Of a DNA stretch of 64,000 bases, positions 1 through 9,428 are shown one piece after another. The stretch lies in the NCBI RefSeq assembly GCF_004310295.1, contig NZ_SISB01000020.1, positions 46,914 through 110,913 on the forward strand. The letters are read 5' to 3'. The position numbers and the translations under genes were made by a program. The DNA comes from Pseudomonas sp. BGI-2 (GTDB taxonomy: Bacteria; Pseudomonadota; Gammaproteobacteria; Pseudomonadales; Pseudomonadaceae). The first letter of the stretch is position 1, and the number at the start of each line of letters is the position of its first letter. The notes below the pieces were generated by a model. The model was not told the DNA's origin and made no database searches. It was given only the letters and a program-made list of their open reading frames with translations.

Positions 1-964
1 CGGGATCGCGGCGTACGTGAAATACCTGCGCCCGGAGATCAAAATCATCGGCGTCGAGCCGGACGATTCCAACTGCCTGCAAGCGGCCATGGCGGCCGGC
101 GAGCGCGTGGTGCTGCCGACCGTGGGCCTTTTCGCCGACGGCGTGGCGGTGGCGCAGATCGGTCAGCACACTTTCGAGATCTGCAAAGACTACGTCGATG
201 ACGTCATCACCGTCAGCACTGACGAAATCTGCGCGGCGATCAAGGACATCTACGACGATACCCGCTCGATCACTGAGCCTGCCGGCGCCCTGGGCGTGGC
301 CGGGATCAAGAAATACGTCGAACAGAATGGCGTCACCGGGCACACCTTTGTGGCCATCGACTCCGGCGCCAACGTCAACTTCGATCGCCTGCGCCATGTC
401 GCCGAGCGCGCCGAACTGGGCGAAGGTCGCGAGGCCATCATCGCTGTGACCATCCCCGAGAAACCGGGCAGCTTCAAGGCCTTCTGCGAAGCCATCGGCA
501 AGCGCCAGATCACCGAATTCAACTACCGGTACAACACCGGCAGCGAAGCGCACATTTTCGTGGGCGTGCAGACGCATCCGGAAACCGACCCGCGCAGTGC
601 GCTGATTGCCAGCCTCGGCGAGCAGGGCTTCCCGGTGCTGGACCTGACCGACAACGAACTGGCCAAGTTGCACATTCGCCACATGGTGGGCGGTCGTGCG
701 GCCCACGTGGTCGATGAAGTGATTCTGCGCTTTGAATTTCCGGAGCGTCCGGGCGCGCTGTTCAACTTCCTCAACAAGCTCGGCGGTCGCTGGAATATCT
801 CGATGTTCCACTACCGCAACCACGGCGCGGCGGATGGTCGCGTGGTCGCGGGGCTGCAAGTGCCCCATGACGAACGTCATCTGGTGCCGGCTGCGCTGGA
901 AGAAATTGGATACCCGTACTGGGACGAAAGCGATAACCCGGCCTATCAGCTGTTTCTTGGCTGA
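1..964 (+). CDS. ilvA: Threonine ammonia-lyase (biosynthetic), C-terminal part; 5' end lies outside the window
   Basis: PLP enzyme that deaminates threonine to 2-oxobutyrate, the first step of isoleucine synthesis. The reading frame is open from base 2 (GIAAYVKYLRPEIKIIGVEP), the end of the catalytic PLP fold, so the start and the PLP lysine are upstream of the window. The remaining part carries SITEPAGALG and then two ACT-like regulatory repeats: first PGSFKAFCEAIG...EFNYRY, second RPGALFNFLNKLGG...MFHYRNHG. Two ACT-like units are typical of the long isoleucine-inhibited form. A membrane protein gene follows 39 bp downstream. Confidence 0.95.
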   Translation, partial: GIAAYVKYLRPEIKIIGVEPDDSNCLQAAMAAGERVVLPTVGLFADGVAVAQIGQHTFEICKDYVDDVITVSTDEICAAIKDIYDDTRSITEPAGALGVAGIKKYVEQNGVTGHTFVAIDSGANVNFDRLRHVAERAELGEGREAIIAVTIPEKPGSFKAFCEAIGKRQITEFNYRYNTGSEAHIFVGVQTHPETDPRSALIASLGEQGFPVLDLTDNELAKLHIRHMVGGRAAHVVDEVILRFEFPERPGALFNFLNKLGGRWNISMFHYRNHGAADGRVVAGLQVPHDERHLVPAALEEIGYPYWDESDNPAYQLFLG

Positions 965-1003
965 GCGGCTACGCTGTTGGGCACGCTATAAGGAAATCGA
1001 ACA

Positions 1004-1429
1004 ATGGAAACGTTAACCGCCCTGAAAGTGGCTCACATCGTGGCAACCGTGCTGCTGTTGATCAGCGCGTTGGGTCTGGCGATCTGGGTCTGGCGTACGC
1101 GTCGTAACGGTGATGCGACGGCTCACACGCGCACGTTGCAACGGCCACGAGTGTTTATCTGGCTGGTGATGGGGCTGGCGCTGCTGAGCATGCCGTTCAC
1201 TGGCTGGTGGATGGTGCATCTGGTGGGCTGGCCGTTGGGGCAGACCTGGTTGCTGGCGTCGAGTGTGCTTTACACCGTGGCGGCGCTGGGATGGTTCTGG
1301 TTGTTGGTGCGGCTTAACAAGCTGCGCACTGCACCGGGAGGCAGCGGCAAGTTCACCTTTGCCCTCGCACTGTTCAGCTTCGTCTGTTTTATCGCCATTG
1401 CCGGGTTGATGGGCGCCAAGCCGGTTTAA
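1004..1429 (+). CDS. DUF2269-like four-helix inner-membrane protein
   Basis: A 141-residue protein with four hydrophobic helices, at about residues 7-27, 48-65, 74-98 and 117-137, separated by short basic loops (WRTRRNGD, RLNKLRTAPGG). It looks like the DUF2269 family of predicted integral membrane proteins; no function is established and no catalytic motif is visible. It starts with ATG and has AAGGAAA upstream. It lies co-directionally behind ilvA and is closed by a REP pair, so it is probably the last gene of that unit. Confidence 0.75.
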   Translation: METLTALKVAHIVATVLLLISALGLAIWVWRTRRNGDATAHTRTLQRPRVFIWLVMGLALLSMPFTGWWMVHLVGWPLGQTWLLASSVLYTVAALGWFWLLVRLNKLRTAPGGSGKFTFALALFSFVCFIAIAGLMGAKPV

Positions 1430-1450
1430 GGCTACAGACCGAGTCGATCC

Positions 1451-1543
1451 CTTCGCGGGCAAGCCTCGCTCCTACAGGATTTGTGTTGGTCGCCGGAATT
1501 GGACACGACGCGTAATCTGTAGGAGCGAGGCTTGCCCGCGAAG
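1451..1543. repeat. REP pair (REPIN)
   Basis: Two inverted 27-base REP arms (CTTCGCGGGCAAGCCTCGCT at left, its complement at right ending GCCCGCGAAG) around a 39-base spacer. It sits between convergent genes and can form a long hairpin. Confidence 0.9.
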
Positions 1544-1549
1544 GCGATT

Positions 1550-2206
1550 TCAATCGCGCAACGACATCACCGGCCAGCCACGCTTCTCGGCTTCAGCGCG
1601 CAAATTCGGATCAGGGTCGACCGCCACAGCGTGAGTCACCTGCTCAAGCAGTGGCAAATCATTCATCGAGTCGCTGTAGAAGTAACTGTCTTCCAGCGAA
1701 TGCCCGGTCTCTTCCAGCCAACGATTCAACCGCGTGACCTTGCCTTCACGGAAGCAAGGAACATCGGTGCTGCGCCCGGTATAACGGCCATCGACCATCT
1801 CGCATTCAGTGGCGATCAAGGTTTCAACGCCCAAACGCTCGGCAATCGGCCCGGTCACAAAACGGTTGGTGGCCGTGATGATCACCAGTTTGTCACCAGC
1901 CTCGCGGTGCTTGGCCAACAATTCAATAGCCTTGGGCAGCACAATCGGCTCGATGCAATCGCGCATGTAATCCAGGTGCCATTGATCCAGCGTGGCCATC
2001 TCGGTGCGGCCGAGGACTTCCAGGCAGAAGTTCAGGTAGGCATCGTTATCGAGCTTGCCGGCCAGGTAGTCCTGATAGAACTCGTCGTTGCGTGCCTTGT
2101 AGGCGACAGCGTCGAGGAAGCCGCGTTCGCACAGGTAATCGCCCCAGGCGTGGTCACTGTCGCCGCCCAAAAGCGTGTTGTCCAAGTCGAATAAAGCCAG
2201 CCGCAT
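1550..2206 (-). CDS. HAD-superfamily phosphatase (subfamily IB)
   Basis: A 218-residue soluble hydrolase of the HAD type. Motif I is D7-L-D9-N-T at the N-terminus (nucleophile and acid/base Asp). Motif II lies in [10 protein letters not shown]. Motifs III and IV are the Lys near FREGKVTRL and the acidic [10 protein letters not shown]. The helical cap between motifs I and II and the overall length match SerB-like subfamily IB enzymes. The substrate cannot be read from the sequence. It is transcribed divergently from rppH with about 140 bp between the two starts. The position equals that of a HAD gene next to rppH in other pseudomonads (from memory). Confidence 0.85.
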   Translation of the reverse strand: MRLALFDLDNTLLGGDSDHAWGDYLCERGFLDAVAYKARNDEFYQDYLAGKLDNDAYLNFCLEVLGRTEMATLDQWHLDYMRDCIEPIVLPKAIELLAKHREAGDKLVIITATNRFVTGPIAERLGVETLIATECEMVDGRYTGRSTDVPCFREGKVTRLNRWLEETGHSLEDSYFYSDSMNDLPLLEQVTHAVAVDPDPNLRAEAEKRGWPVMSLRD

Positions 2207-2349
2207 TGCAGTTACTCGCTGAAAAGTCTGTAGAAAGGCGTCCAGAATACGGACTTTTCACAAGAGTGCACATAAGGTAGGTCGGCTCGTTGCTGCCTTC
2301 ACAACCTTTGTGGAACAATGCGGCGACATGCGTTTGCGAGGTTGTTGCC

Positions 2350-2829
2350 GTGATCGACCCCGATGGTTTCCGCCCCAATGTCGGGATCATTCTCACGAAT
2401 GATGCCGGACAGGTGCTATGGGCTCGCCGTATCAATCAAGATGCCTGGCAGTTTCCACAGGGCGGGATCAACCCCCAGGAGACGCCGGAAGACGCCTTGT
2501 ATCGCGAGTTGAACGAAGAAGTGGGTCTTGAGCGCGAAGATGTTGAAATTCTCGCCTGCACCCGGGGCTGGTTGCGCTATCGTTTGCCGCAACGTCTGGT
2601 CAGGACGCACAGCCAACCGCTGTGCATCGGCCAGAAACAGAAATGGTTTCTCCTGCGCCTGATCTCCAACGAGCAGCGGGTGCGGATGGATTTGACCGGT
2701 AAACCGGAGTTCGATGGCTGGCGCTGGGTCAGTTATTGGTATCCGTTGGGCCAGGTGGTGACATTCAAGCGCGAGGTGTATCGACGCGCTCTCAAAGAGC
2801 TTGCCCCGCGCCTTTTAACGCGCGACTGA
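2350..2829 (+). CDS. rppH: RNA pyrophosphohydrolase (Nudix)
   Basis: RppH removes pyrophosphate from triphosphorylated 5' ends of mRNA and so triggers RNase E decay. The protein of 159 residues begins (M)[14 protein letters not shown], the usual RppH N-terminus. The Nudix box spans residues 38-60 (GG...ETPEDAL...RELNEEVGL). I chose the GTG at 2350 because the family starts exactly there; the open frame reaches back to 2290, but the extra residues have no family resemblance. ptsP follows 22 bp downstream, the conserved rppH-ptsP pair. Confidence 0.93.
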   Translation: MIDPDGFRPNVGIILTNDAGQVLWARRINQDAWQFPQGGINPQETPEDALYRELNEEVGLEREDVEILACTRGWLRYRLPQRLVRTHSQPLCIGQKQKWFLLRLISNEQRVRMDLTGKPEFDGWRWVSYWYPLGQVVTFKREVYRRALKELAPRLLTRD

Positions 2830-2851
2830 CGACGGAGTTCGACCCCGAGCC

Positions 2852-5131
2852 ATGCTCAATACGCTGCGCAAGATCGTCCAGGAAGTTAACTCCGCCAAGG
2901 ATCTCAAGGCGGCGTTGGGGATTATTGTGTTGCGCGTCAAAGAGGCCATGGGCAGCCAGGTCTGCTCGGTCTACCTGCTTGACCCTGAGACCAACCGCTT
3001 CGTGTTGATGGCTACCGAGGGCTTGAACAAGCGCTCGATCGGCAAAGTCAGCATGGCACCCAACGAAGGCCTGGTCGGCCTGGTCGGCACGCGTGAAGAA
3101 CCCCTGAACCTCGAAAACGCCGCGGATCACCCGCGCTACCGTTACTTCGCCGAGACCGGTGAAGAGCGCTACGCCTCTTTCCTCGGGGCGCCGATTATTC
3201 ACCACCGTCGCGTCGTCGGCGTGTTGGTTATTCAGCAAAAAGAACGCCGCCAGTTCGATGAAGGTGAAGAAGCCTTCCTCGTGACCATGAGCGCACAGCT
3301 CGCCGGTGTAATCGCCCACGCCGAAGCCACCGGTTCGATCCGTGGCCTTGGCCGTCAGGGCAAAGGCATTCAGGAAGCCAAGTTCGTCGGCGTACCGGGT
3401 TCGCCAGGTGCGGCGGTGGGTACGGCGGTGGTCATGCTGCCGCCGGCCGATCTGGACGTGGTGCCCGACAAGACCATCACCGACATCGAAGCAGAGCTCG
3501 GCCTGTTCAAGACCGCCATCGAAGGCGTGCGCGCCGACATGCGCGCCTTGTCCGCCAAATTGGCCTCGCAGCTGCGCCCCGAAGAGCGGGCCTTGTTCGA
3601 CGTCTACCTGATGATGCTCGCCGACGAGGCGCTGGGCAGCGAAGTGACCACGGTGATCAAGACCGGTCAGTGGGCCCAGGGCGCGTTGCGCCAGGTGGTC
3701 ACTGAGCACGTCAACCGGTTCGAGTTGATGGACGACGCCTACCTGCGTGAGCGCGCCTCGGACGTCAAGGACCTTGGCCGCCGTTTGCTCGCCTACTTGC
3801 AGGAAGAGCGCCAGCAGAATCTGGTCTACCCGGAAAAAACCATTCTGGTCAGCGAAGAGCTGACGCCGGCGATGCTCGGCGAGGTCCCGGAAGGCACGCT
3901 GGTCGGCCTGGTCTCGGTTCTCGGCTCGGGTAACTCCCACGTCGCGATCCTCGCTCGGGCGATGGGCATCCCGACGGTGATGGGCCTGGTCGACCTGCCC
4001 TATGCCAAAGTCGACGGCATCGAATTGATCGTCGATGGCAATCGCGGTGAGGTCTACACCAACCCCAGCGACGTGCTGCGCAAGCAGTTTGCCGAGGTGG
4101 TGGAAGAAGAGAAACAACTGGCGCTCGGTCTTGATACCCTGCGCGACCTGCCGTGCGTGACCCTCGATGGTCACCGCATGCCGCTGTGGGTCAACACCGG
4201 CCTGCTGGCGGACGTTGCGCGAGCGCAGAAGCGTGGCGCCGAAGGCGTCGGTCTGTACCGCACCGAAGTGCCGTTCATGATCAACCAAAGGTTTCCGAGC
4301 GAAAAGGAGCAGTTGGCGATCTACCGCGAGCAACTCGCCGCGTTCCATCCGCAACCGGTGACCATGCGCAGCCTGGACATCGGCGGCGACAAGTCGCTGT
4401 CGTACTTCCCGATCAAGGAAGACAACCCGTTCCTCGGCTGGCGCGGCATTCGCGTCACCCTCGACCACCCGGAAATCTTCCTGGTGCAGACCCGCGCCAT
4501 GCTCAAGGCCAGCGAAGGCCTGAACAACCTGCGGATTCTGCTGCCGATGATCTCCGGCACTCACGAACTCGAAGAAGCCCTGCACCTGATTCACCGGGCC
4601 TGGGGCGAAGTCCGCGACGAAGGCACCGACGTGCCGATGCCGCCGATTGGCGTGATGATCGAAATTCCGGCGGCTGTTTATCAGACCAAGGAACTGGCGC
4701 GGCAAGTGGATTTCCTGTCGGTCGGCTCCAACGACCTGACCCAGTACCTGCTGGCGGTGGACCGAAACAACCCGCGTGTAGCCGACCTTTACGACTACCT
4801 GCACCCGGCAGTGCTGCAAGCGTTGCAGAACGTGGTGCGTGATGCCCACGCCGAAGGCAAGCCTGTGAGTATCTGCGGCGAAATGGCTGGTGATCCGGCG
4901 GCGGCAGTGTTGTTGATGGCGATGGGCTTCGACAGCCTGTCGATGAACGCCACCAACCTGCCGAAAGTGAAGTGGATGCTGCGTCAGATCAACCTGAGCA
5001 AGGCCAGGGAATTGCTGGCCGAACTGATGACCATCGACAACCCGCAAGTTATCCACAGCTCACTGCAACTGGCGCTGAAGAACCTTGGGTTGGCGAAGAT
5101 GGTCAATCCGGCTGCGGTCAAAGCCCTCTAA
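2852..5131 (+). CDS. ptsP: Phosphoenolpyruvate-protein phosphotransferase of the nitrogen PTS (EI-Ntr)
   Basis: First kinase of the PTS-Ntr relay: it autophosphorylates from PEP and passes phosphate to NPr (PtsO) and then PtsN, a regulatory cascade linked to nitrogen status, potassium and polyhydroxyalkanoate. The 759 residues hold an N-terminal GAF domain (about 15-160), an EI N-domain with the phospho-histidine H363 in GSGNSHVAILAR, and a PEP-binding TIM barrel with RTEVPFM, SLDIGGDK and the catalytic C675 in SICGEMAGDP. The length matches EI-Ntr rather than the 575-residue sugar EI. It is likely co-transcribed with rppH and is closed by a REP pair. Confidence 0.95.
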   Translation: MLNTLRKIVQEVNSAKDLKAALGIIVLRVKEAMGSQVCSVYLLDPETNRFVLMATEGLNKRSIGKVSMAPNEGLVGLVGTREEPLNLENAADHPRYRYFAETGEERYASFLGAPIIHHRRVVGVLVIQQKERRQFDEGEEAFLVTMSAQLAGVIAHAEATGSIRGLGRQGKGIQEAKFVGVPGSPGAAVGTAVVMLPPADLDVVPDKTITDIEAELGLFKTAIEGVRADMRALSAKLASQLRPEERALFDVYLMMLADEALGSEVTTVIKTGQWAQGALRQVVTEHVNRFELMDDAYLRERASDVKDLGRRLLAYLQEERQQNLVYPEKTILVSEELTPAMLGEVPEGTLVGLVSVLGSGNSHVAILARAMGIPTVMGLVDLPYAKVDGIELIVDGNRGEVYTNPSDVLRKQFAEVVEEEKQLALGLDTLRDLPCVTLDGHRMPLWVNTGLLADVARAQKRGAEGVGLYRTEVPFMINQRFPSEKEQLAIYREQLAAFHPQPVTMRSLDIGGDKSLSYFPIKEDNPFLGWRGIRVTLDHPEIFLVQTRAMLKASEGLNNLRILLPMISGTHELEEALHLIHRAWGEVRDEGTDVPMPPIGVMIEIPAAVYQTKELARQVDFLSVGSNDLTQYLLAVDRNNPRVADLYDYLHPAVLQALQNVVRDAHAEGKPVSICGEMAGDPAAAVLLMAMGFDSLSMNATNLPKVKWMLRQINLSKARELLAELMTIDNPQVIHSSLQLALKNLGLAKMVNPAAVKAL

Positions 5132-5145
5132 AAGGCTGATGGCAC

Positions 5146-5242
5146 CTTCGCGGGCAAGTCGGATCGCCGCACCGCTCGCTCCTACAGGATTTACGCGATC
5201 TCTGTAGGAGCGAGCGTGCGGCGATCCGACTTGCCCGCGAAG
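5146..5242. repeat. REP pair, long-arm variant
   Basis: Inverted arms as in the common REP, but each arm carries an extra segment (TCGGATCGCCGCACCGC) between the CGGGCAAG and GCTCGCTCC blocks. The same variant recurs at 63800. It lies between convergent ptsP and the NRDE-family gene. Confidence 0.88.
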
Positions 5243-5265
5243 GCGTCCTCGAATACGCCGCAAAT

Positions 5266-6012
5266 CTAAACCCTGACCTCCACTTCCCCCAAATGCCCGC
5301 CGTACGGCCCAAAACTCCGCTCAACCATCACCCGCGTCCCATCCGCCTGAACAATCAACGCCGTACTCGCCCGCGTCCCGTACGTGGGGCTGGCAATAAA
5401 CACACTCGACAACAACGTCTCGGTCGCCAACCCCACCCCGGTATCCGGCAGCTCGGCAAACGGCGCTGTCTGCGGGTCGTTCAGCAAAGCCAAAAACGCC
5501 TGCGGCTGCGGATCCTCCAACACTTCCTCTAACGCCGCCCGCGCCTTGAGCAGTTTCGGCCACGGGGTGTCCAGCCCTGCGTTCGACAACCCGTAAACCC
5601 CGGGTGGCAGCATCACCGCCTCAGACGCCCGCGAATTGAAGTGCCACAGTTCGTTGGCATTACCTATCAGCAGGTTAAACCCGGCATATTCCAGCGATCG
5701 TCGGACAACGTCGCTTAAGTAATCATCAATTGGCATGTTGCCCAAGAGAAAACCCGCCACCAGCTCACCTCGCGATTTTCGTGACGGCGGCTGATGCGGA
5801 TCACGGATATTGGTCAGCGCAGCGAAGCGCCCATTGGCCCCGATACCGAGCCAAGTGCCGCGGGCTTCCAGGTCGCGACCGGCATAGACCTGAGGCGCTT
5901 CGGGCCATTGCGCCAAGGGCAGGCTGGGCCGGGCATAGAATTCGTCGCGGTTTGCCGCGACGATCAGCGGCTGGGCGTGGCCCGGTCGCCAGGAGAAAAC
6001 AATCAGGCACAT
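5266..6012 (-). CDS. NRDE/TANGO2-family protein
   Basis: A 248-residue cytosolic protein starting MCLIVF, with the family's hallmark N21-R-D-E motif in IVAANRDEFY and the following GGRD-like segment (YAGRDLEARGTWLGI). The Cys2 directly after the start Met suggests an N-terminal nucleophile fold, but this is inference. The family (TANGO2, formerly DUF833) has been tied to haem and lipid handling in eukaryotes; the bacterial role is not settled. It is single, divergent from the TauE-like gene. Confidence 0.85.
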   Translation of the reverse strand: MCLIVFSWRPGHAQPLIVAANRDEFYARPSLPLAQWPEAPQVYAGRDLEARGTWLGIGANGRFAALTNIRDPHQPPSRKSRGELVAGFLLGNMPIDDYLSDVVRRSLEYAGFNLLIGNANELWHFNSRASEAVMLPPGVYGLSNAGLDTPWPKLLKARAALEEVLEDPQPQAFLALLNDPQTAPFAELPDTGVGLATETLLSSVFIASPTYGTRASTALIVQADGTRVMVERSFGPYGGHLGEVEVRV

Positions 6013-6145
6013 AAGGTGGTCCTTGTGTGTTTTTTGCTCACTCTACGCAGACATCATGCTTCTATCCATCGCCATCCAGTGGAGCCTTGCACCCCGCATC
6101 CGTTACTATGCCGGTGCTTTTTTTGAGCAGCGTATAAGGAAGGCC

Positions 6146-6928
6146 ATGGAATTTCTGCTCTATCTGGCGCTGGGCGCCTGCGCAGGCGTGCTGGCCGGGC
6201 TGTTCGGGGTTGGCGGCGGGATCATCATCGTCCCGGTGCTGGTGTTCAGTTTCACCTTGCAGGGCTTCGACGCCTCGATCCTGACCCACTTGGCGGTCGG
6301 CACGTCCCTGGCGACGATCATCTTTACGTCAGTCAATGCGATTCGCGAACATCACCGTCGCGGCGCGGTGCGTTGGCCAATTTTCGTCTGGATGACGGTA
6401 GGTATTCTGATGGGCGCCGGTTTCGGTGCGCTGACGGCCGAAGCCATCTCCGGCCCGAACCTGCAGAAAATCATCGGTGTGTTTGCATTGATCATCGCCG
6501 TGCAACTGGCGCTGGACGTCAAACCCAAGGCCAGCCGAACGGTGCCCGGCAAACTCGGTCTCACCGTGGCCGGCAGTGTGATTGGCTGGGCCTCGGCGAT
6601 TTTCGGCATTGGCGGCGGCTCGTTGACCGTGCCGTTCCTGACCTGGCGCAGCGTGCCGATGCAGCAAGCCGTGGCGACGTCATCGGCCTGCGGTCTGCCG
6701 ATCGCTCTGGCCAGTGCATTAAGTTTCATGATTCTGGGCTGGCACGATCCCTTGCTGCCGGCCCATAGTCTCGGTTTTATTTATTTGCCGGCGCTGCTGG
6801 GGATTGCCCTGACCAGCATGTTTTTCGCCCGCATCGGCGCTCGATTGGCTCACAGGCTGTCGCCGAAGTTGCTGAAAAGGCTGTTTGCCGCTTTGCTGTT
6901 CTGCGTAGGCCTGAGCTTCCTGCTCTAG
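6146..6928 (+). CDS. TauE/SafE-family permease
   Basis: A 260-residue inner-membrane protein with about eight hydrophobic segments and the internal repeat of the TauE/SafE fold. Repeat 1 has GLFGVGGGIIIVPVLV and repeat 2 has AIFGIGGGSLTVPFLTW. The family exports or imports small organic anions such as sulfoacetate or sulfite; the substrate here is unknown. I start at ATG 6146, preceded by AAGGAAG, rather than at 6023, whose extra 41 residues lack family resemblance and overlap the likely promoter. lgt follows 74 bp downstream. Confidence 0.88.
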   Translation: MEFLLYLALGACAGVLAGLFGVGGGIIIVPVLVFSFTLQGFDASILTHLAVGTSLATIIFTSVNAIREHHRRGAVRWPIFVWMTVGILMGAGFGALTAEAISGPNLQKIIGVFALIIAVQLALDVKPKASRTVPGKLGLTVAGSVIGWASAIFGIGGGSLTVPFLTWRSVPMQQAVATSSACGLPIALASALSFMILGWHDPLLPAHSLGFIYLPALLGIALTSMFFARIGARLAHRLSPKLLKRLFAALLFCVGLSFLL

Positions 6929-7002
6929 CTCGCAATGCTGGCTTAATCCTGAGGTGGCAGCGTCGCCCGGGAATTCTGGTTTCAACTTAAAAAGGAGTCG
7001 CA

Positions 7003-7809
7003 ATGCTGCCTTACCCGCAGATCGACCCGGTGGCTCTGGCCATCGGTCCGCTGAAAATCCACTGGTACGGTCTGATGTACCTGATCGGCATCGGCGGCGC
7101 CTGGCTGTTGGCATCGCGCCGACTCAACCGCTTCGACCCGACCTGGACCAAGGAGAAACTCTCCGACATGGTCTTCTGGATGTCGATGGGCGTTATCGTC
7201 GGCGGACGCCTGGGCTACGTGCTGTTCTACGATCTGAATGCTTATCTGGCCAACCCGACGCTGATTTTCGAGGTCTGGAAGGGCGGCATGTCGTTCCACG
7301 GCGGCTTTATCGGCGTGATGCTGGCAGCGTTGTGGTTCGGTAAAAAGAACGGCAAGTCGTTCTTCCAGCTGATGGACTTCGTCGCACCGATGGTGCCGAT
7401 CGGCCTGGGTGCCGGGCGCATCGGCAACTTCATCAACGCCGAGTTGTGGGGCAAGGCGACCGACGTGCCGTGGGCGATGATTTTCCCGACCGATCCGGCG
7501 CAATTGGCGCGCCACCCGTCGCAGCTGTATCAGTTCGCGCTCGAAGGCGTGGCGCTGTTCGCCATTCTCTGGCTGTTCTCGCGCAAGCCGCGACCGACCA
7601 TGGCGGTGTCCGGGATGTTCGCGCTGTTCTACGGCATCTTCCGTTTTATTGTGGAATTCGTTCGTGTACCGGACGCGCAACTGGGCTATCTGGCCTGGAA
7701 CTGGCTGACCATGGGCCAGGTACTTTGCATACCGATGATCGTCGGCGGGCTGTTCCTGATCTGGCTGGCGTATCACCGCGCCCCGGCAACTCCGGCGGCC
7801 GCTGTATAA
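7003..7809 (+). CDS. lgt: Phosphatidylglycerol-prolipoprotein diacylglyceryl transferase
   Basis: Inner-membrane enzyme that attaches diacylglycerol to the lipobox cysteine of prolipoproteins. The 268 residues have seven hydrophobic segments. The Lgt signature [13 protein letters not shown] is present, together with [10 protein letters not shown] near the N-terminus and [10 protein letters not shown], both conserved in the family. A clear AAGGAG lies upstream of ATG 7003. It precedes thyA on the same strand, an arrangement shared by many gamma-proteobacteria. Confidence 0.96.
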   Translation: MLPYPQIDPVALAIGPLKIHWYGLMYLIGIGGAWLLASRRLNRFDPTWTKEKLSDMVFWMSMGVIVGGRLGYVLFYDLNAYLANPTLIFEVWKGGMSFHGGFIGVMLAALWFGKKNGKSFFQLMDFVAPMVPIGLGAGRIGNFINAELWGKATDVPWAMIFPTDPAQLARHPSQLYQFALEGVALFAILWLFSRKPRPTMAVSGMFALFYGIFRFIVEFVRVPDAQLGYLAWNWLTMGQVLCIPMIVGGLFLIWLAYHRAPATPAAAV

Positions 7810-7813
7810 ATTC

Positions 7814-7840
7814 GAACCCCGGGGTGACGACCCCGGGTTC
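7814..7840. promoter_or_regulatory. GC-rich hairpin between lgt and thyA
   Basis: GAACCCCGGGG and CCCCGGGTTC form a stem with one bulged C around TGACGA. No U-tract follows, so it is probably an mRNA stability or processing element within the lgt-thyA transcript rather than a terminator. Confidence 0.5.
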
Positions 7841-7857
7841 AAGGACACAGGTAACTC

Positions 7858-8829
7858 ATGAAGCAATATCTCGAACTGGTCGCCCACGTCATCAAGAACG
7901 GCACCAAACAGGCCAACCGCACCGGCGTGAACACCATCAGCTTTCCGGGCGCGATGCTGCGTTATGACCTGAAAGAAGGTTTTCCGGCGATCACCACGCG
8001 CAAGATGGCCTTCAAATCAGCCATCGGCGAGATGTGTGGTTTTTTGCGTGGCGTGAACAACGCCGCGGAGTTCCGCGCGCTGGGCTGCAAGGTCTGGGAC
8101 CAGAACGCCAACGAAAACGCGCAGTGGCTGGCCAACCCGTTCCGTCAGGGTGAAGACGACCTCGGTGAGATCTACGGCGTGCAATGGCGCAAATGGCCGG
8201 CGTACAAGCAGATTCCGGTCAGCAATAAAGCCGCCATCGAACAGACCCTGAGCCAGGGTTATCGTCAGATCGCCGAAGGCGAAGAAGATGGTCGGGCTTA
8301 CGTCGTTCTGTACAAGGCGATCGACCAGATCCGCCAGTGCGTCGATACCATCATCAAGGACCCGGGCAGCCGCCGCATCCTGTTCCACGGCTGGAACGTC
8401 GCCCAGCTCGATGAAATGGCCCTGCCGCCGTGCCATCTGCTGTACCAGTTCCACCCGAATGTAGAGACCAAGGAAATCTCCCTGACCCTCTACATCCGCT
8501 CCAACGACCTGGGCCTGGGCACACCGTTCAACCTCACCGAAGGCGCTGCGCTGCTGAGCCTGATCGGGCGCCTGACCGGCTACACGCCGCGTTGGTTCAC
8601 CTATTTCATCGGCGACGCCCACGTCTACGAAAACCATTTGGACATGCTGAACGAACAGCTCAAACGCGAGCCGTTCCCGATGCCGAAACTGGTGATCAGC
8701 GACCGCGTGCCAGAGTTTGCCAAGACCGGTGAGTATCAGCCGGAGTGGCTGGAGTTGATCGAGCCGAGTGATTTCTCGCTGGAAGGTTACGAACACCACG
8801 CCCCAATGACCGCGCCGATGGCGGTTTAA
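7858..8829 (+). CDS. thyA: Thymidylate synthase
   Basis: Methylates dUMP to dTMP with methylene-tetrahydrofolate. The catalytic Cys is C192 in [12 protein letters not shown]. The family blocks [13 protein letters not shown] and [14 protein letters not shown] are present. At 323 residues it is longer than the 264-residue E. coli enzyme. The extra length is in the middle, around [22 protein letters not shown] before [11 protein letters not shown], as in other long-type ThyA. folA, which recycles its dihydrofolate product, lies about 12 kb away. Confidence 0.96.
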   Translation: MKQYLELVAHVIKNGTKQANRTGVNTISFPGAMLRYDLKEGFPAITTRKMAFKSAIGEMCGFLRGVNNAAEFRALGCKVWDQNANENAQWLANPFRQGEDDLGEIYGVQWRKWPAYKQIPVSNKAAIEQTLSQGYRQIAEGEEDGRAYVVLYKAIDQIRQCVDTIIKDPGSRRILFHGWNVAQLDEMALPPCHLLYQFHPNVETKEISLTLYIRSNDLGLGTPFNLTEGAALLSLIGRLTGYTPRWFTYFIGDAHVYENHLDMLNEQLKREPFPMPKLVISDRVPEFAKTGEYQPEWLELIEPSDFSLEGYEHHAPMTAPMAV

Positions 8830-8840
8830 GCCATAACACC

Positions 8841-8945
8841 AACCAAATGTGGGAGCGGGCTTGCTCGCGAAGAGGGAGTGTCAGTCGACAGAGATGTTGT
8901 CTGACACACCGCATTCGCGAGCAAGCCCGCTCCCACATTTGGTTA
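8841..8945. repeat. REP pair of the AAATGTGGGAGCGGGCTTGC type
   Basis: Inverted arms starting AACCAAATGTGGGAGCGGGC and ending CCCACATTTGGTT enclose a spacer that itself contains TGTCAG...CTGACA. It lies between convergent thyA and cadR. This subtype differs from the TGTAGGAGCGAGG type and recurs near 54588. Confidence 0.9.
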
Positions 8946-8955
8946 TGAGGTGTTC

Positions 8956-9405
8956 CTAGTGGCCGTGACTGCGGCCGACATGAGAATGCTCCACCTCCGT
9001 CGCCACAACCCCGCCACTCACTTCCAGTCGCTGCAAAATCCCGCATTGATCAATATCCGGTCCTTCGCTGCAGCGTTGGCGCAGGTCGAGCAGTTGCGTC
9101 TGCAACGCCAGCAACCCGTCAATCCGCGCCTTCACGTGATAAATGTGCTCGTCGATCAACGCATTCACGCTTTCACACTGATCCTGCGGACTGTCGCGCA
9201 AGGCCAGCAGGCTGCGAATCTCCTCCAAGGTCATGTCGAGGGTGCGGCAATTGCGGATGAAGGTCAGGCGCTCGGCGTGGGCCTGGGTGTAGACGCGGTA
9301 GTTGCCGTCGCTGCGGGCCGGCTCCGGCAGCAGGTTTTCGCGCTCGTAGTAGCGGATGGTTTCCACGGCGCAGTCGGTGAGTTTCGCCAGTTCTCCGATC
9401 TTCAT
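8956..9405 (-). CDS. cadR: MerR-family Cd(II)/Pb(II)-responsive regulator
   Basis: MerR-type activator that twists the long-spacer cadA promoter when it binds metal. The 149 residues start MKIGELAKLTDCAVETIRYYE (winged helix-turn-helix), followed by a dimer coiled coil. Cysteines C77, C112 and C121 sit in the positions of the CadR/PbrR metal site, and H87 and H90 match the second site described in P. putida CadR. The tail (EVEHSHVGRSHGH) is His-rich. I start at 9405; the frame runs back to 9465, but that extension crosses the promoter. It is divergent from cadA with an 85-bp shared control region. Confidence 0.92.
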   Translation of the reverse strand: MKIGELAKLTDCAVETIRYYERENLLPEPARSDGNYRVYTQAHAERLTFIRNCRTLDMTLEEIRSLLALRDSPQDQCESVNALIDEHIYHVKARIDGLLALQTQLLDLRQRCSEGPDIDQCGILQRLEVSGGVVATEVEHSHVGRSHGH

Positions 9406-9428
9406 GACGGCAATCTCCAAATAGGTGC

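Noticed and set aside
1451..1543. REP pairs as a possible CRISPR array
   Set aside because: The repeats are inverted pairs scattered over the whole window, not direct repeats with regular spacers, and no cas gene is present.
2792..5056. 754-codon open frame antisense to ptsP
   Set aside because: It is the mirror of a well-conserved PtsP; high GC at third positions produces long antisense frames. Its product is His/Gln/Val-rich with no family resemblance.
6023..6145. Upstream extension of the TauE-like permease to ATG 6023
   Set aside because: The extra residues would precede a typical first helix, have no family match, and AAGGAAG sits right before ATG 6146.
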